A DNA stretch of 64,000 nucleotides from positions 496,001-560,000 of the forward strand of contig JAHLKG010000002.1 of assembly GCA_025526995.1 (NCBI GenBank). The letters run 5' to 3'. The notes under the pieces are model-generated. The model had not been told where the DNA came from. It saw only the letters and a list, made by a program, of their open reading frames with translations, and did no database searches. This document shows positions 63,240 through 64,000 of this stretch, piece by piece (position 1 is the stretch's first letter; every line of letters begins with the position of its first letter). Position numbers and translations under genes: made by a program. Origin of the DNA: Powellomyces hirtus. Taxonomy: Eukaryota > Chytridiomycota > Chytridiomycetes > Spizellomycetales > Powellomycetaceae.

Positions 63240-64000
63240 ATGGGCCTCACATCCTCCAAAATCCCGCTGACGAACCTCACGACGGTCGTGACGGGGTGCG
63301 ACACGGGGTTCGGGCACGAAACGGCACTGACGCTCGCCGCCACGCACAAAGCCATCGTCTACGCCGGCTGTCTCACCGCCACCGCCGTCGAGGCGTTTGA
63401 GCGGATGAAGCAGGACCAGCCGCACCTGTATGCGACCCTGCGCCCCGTGCAGCTGGATGTGACCGATTGGGACGCTGTGCAGCGGTTTGCGACCGTGCTC
63501 GAGAGAGAGTGTCCCGAAGGTGTTTTGTAGGTGGTTGGAGTTCTGGTGGTCGGCTGTGAGGGGTGGATTACTGATGAGTGTTTCTTGGGGGTTGGTGCAG
63601 CTGCTTGTTGAATAATGCGGGAATCAATATGGGCTCGCTCTTCACCTGGACCACCGTTGAGGAGTTCCGCAAGGTATGCAATTGTCACATCCTCATATTC
63701 TACAAAATGTTTTGCCTTAACTGACTTGCTATTTTCCATTGCACACCCACAGGTCATGGACGTCAACCTCATGGGTGCCATGTACATGATGAAAGCCCTC
63801 ATTCCACTCATGAGACGCTACGTGATCCAGAATCCGACGGGTCACGCGCCGAGGATTGTGAATATCACGTCGATGGCTGGACGGTGAGTTTGGGGATAAG
63901 GAGTCGAAGGGGGCATCTGAGAAATTTTTCGGCGAAGATCTGATGGGAGAGTGGGGGTGCGTAATGCACATTTATTTATTATTTATTTAGGACGGTCGCA
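63240..64000 (+). CDS. short-chain dehydrogenase, 5' part (window edge)
   Basis: NAD(P)-dependent short-chain dehydrogenase/reductase, retinol-dehydrogenase-like; only the N-terminal 190 or so residues are in the window. From Met 63240 the nucleotide-binding part reads LTTVVTGCDTGFGHETALTL (T-G-x3-G-x-G variant), IVYAGCLTATAVEAF and RPVQLDVTDWDAVQRF. After an intron (about 63527-63599) comes CLLNNAGINMGSLFTW (N-N-A-G motif), a second intron (about 63674-63752), then VMDVNLMGAMYMMKALIPLM and RIVNITSMAGR, with the catalytic Ser. A further donor lies near 63882, and the next exon begins about 63991. The catalytic Tyr-x3-Lys lies beyond the window. GCDxGFG with a Cys after the Gly is typical of the RDH/DHRS9 branch. 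Confidence 0.9.

Noticed and set aside
1..64000. CRISPR array, insertion sequence, viral or transposon gene
   Set aside because: No direct-repeat/spacer array, transposase, integrase or reverse transcriptase motif was found on either strand.

Overview
The window reads as nuclear DNA of a zoosporic (chytrid-like) fungus. Genes are densely packed on both strands and most are split by short introns (about 55-105 nt, GT..AG, often gtatgt or gtaagt donors). The protein set mixes fungal markers (velvet factor, Ysc84/Lsb3 SH3 protein, Lds/Rrt8-like membrane protein, fungal-type eS10 and uS14m) with proteins kept only where there is a motile cilium or an early-branching eukaryote repertoire: the dynein assembly factor DNAAF4/DYX1C1, two candidate flagellar microtubule proteins (SHIPPO-type and THEG-like repeats) and a presenilin. 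I cannot name the genus. All identifications come from reading the translations; no database search was run. Exon borders were placed by hand and can be off by a base or two where not stated with phase checks.

Layout, left to right. 0.2-12 kb: ZNHIT2 (+), MED7 (-), an LtrA-like multi-pass membrane protein (+), FAAP24 (-), a DUF3245-like lysine-tailed protein (+), a membrane-anchored PhoD-type phosphatase (-) and DNAAF4 (+). 12-25 kb: a presenilin that appears fused to an N-terminal MYND zinc finger (-), the U-box cyclophilin PPIL2 (+), an F-box/LRR protein (-), a DCAF5-like WD40 protein (-), an MCH1-like MFS transporter (-) and mitochondrial uS14m (+). 25-35 kb: a THEG-like protein (-), two small proteins, ribosomal eS10 (+) and a velvet regulator (-), with large non-coding gaps holding long poly-G runs. 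35-47 kb: TopBP1/Rad4/Dpb11 (-), Ysc84/Lsb3 (+), complex I NDUFA13/GRIM-19 (-), FAD synthetase (-) and nibrin/NBS1 (+). 47-64 kb: a SHIPPO-repeat protein (-), a SWSAP1-like RecA-fold protein (-), a broken SET/MYND gene (+), an intronless protein kinase (+) ending in a 58-bp tandem duplication, a PAS-like tail-anchored protein (-), a Costars/ABRACL protein (+), an EI24/Lds-type membrane protein (-), a secreted Pro/Thr/Ala-rich protein (+), RNase P subunit Rpp30 (-) and the 5' part of a short-chain dehydrogenase (+).

Most neighbours are divergent pairs separated by 100-400 bp, suggesting shared bidirectional promoters (FAAP24/DUF3245, PhoD/DNAAF4, presenilin/PPIL2, TopBP1/Lsb3, FAD synthetase/NBS1, Rpp30/SDR). 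Four genes belong to genome maintenance (FAAP24, TopBP1, NBS1, SWSAP1-like) and three to flagella (DNAAF4, THEG-like, SHIPPO-like), but they are scattered and do not form an operon-like system. The most unusual locus is the MYND-presenilin gene, whose eight exons join in frame across the whole reading frame.
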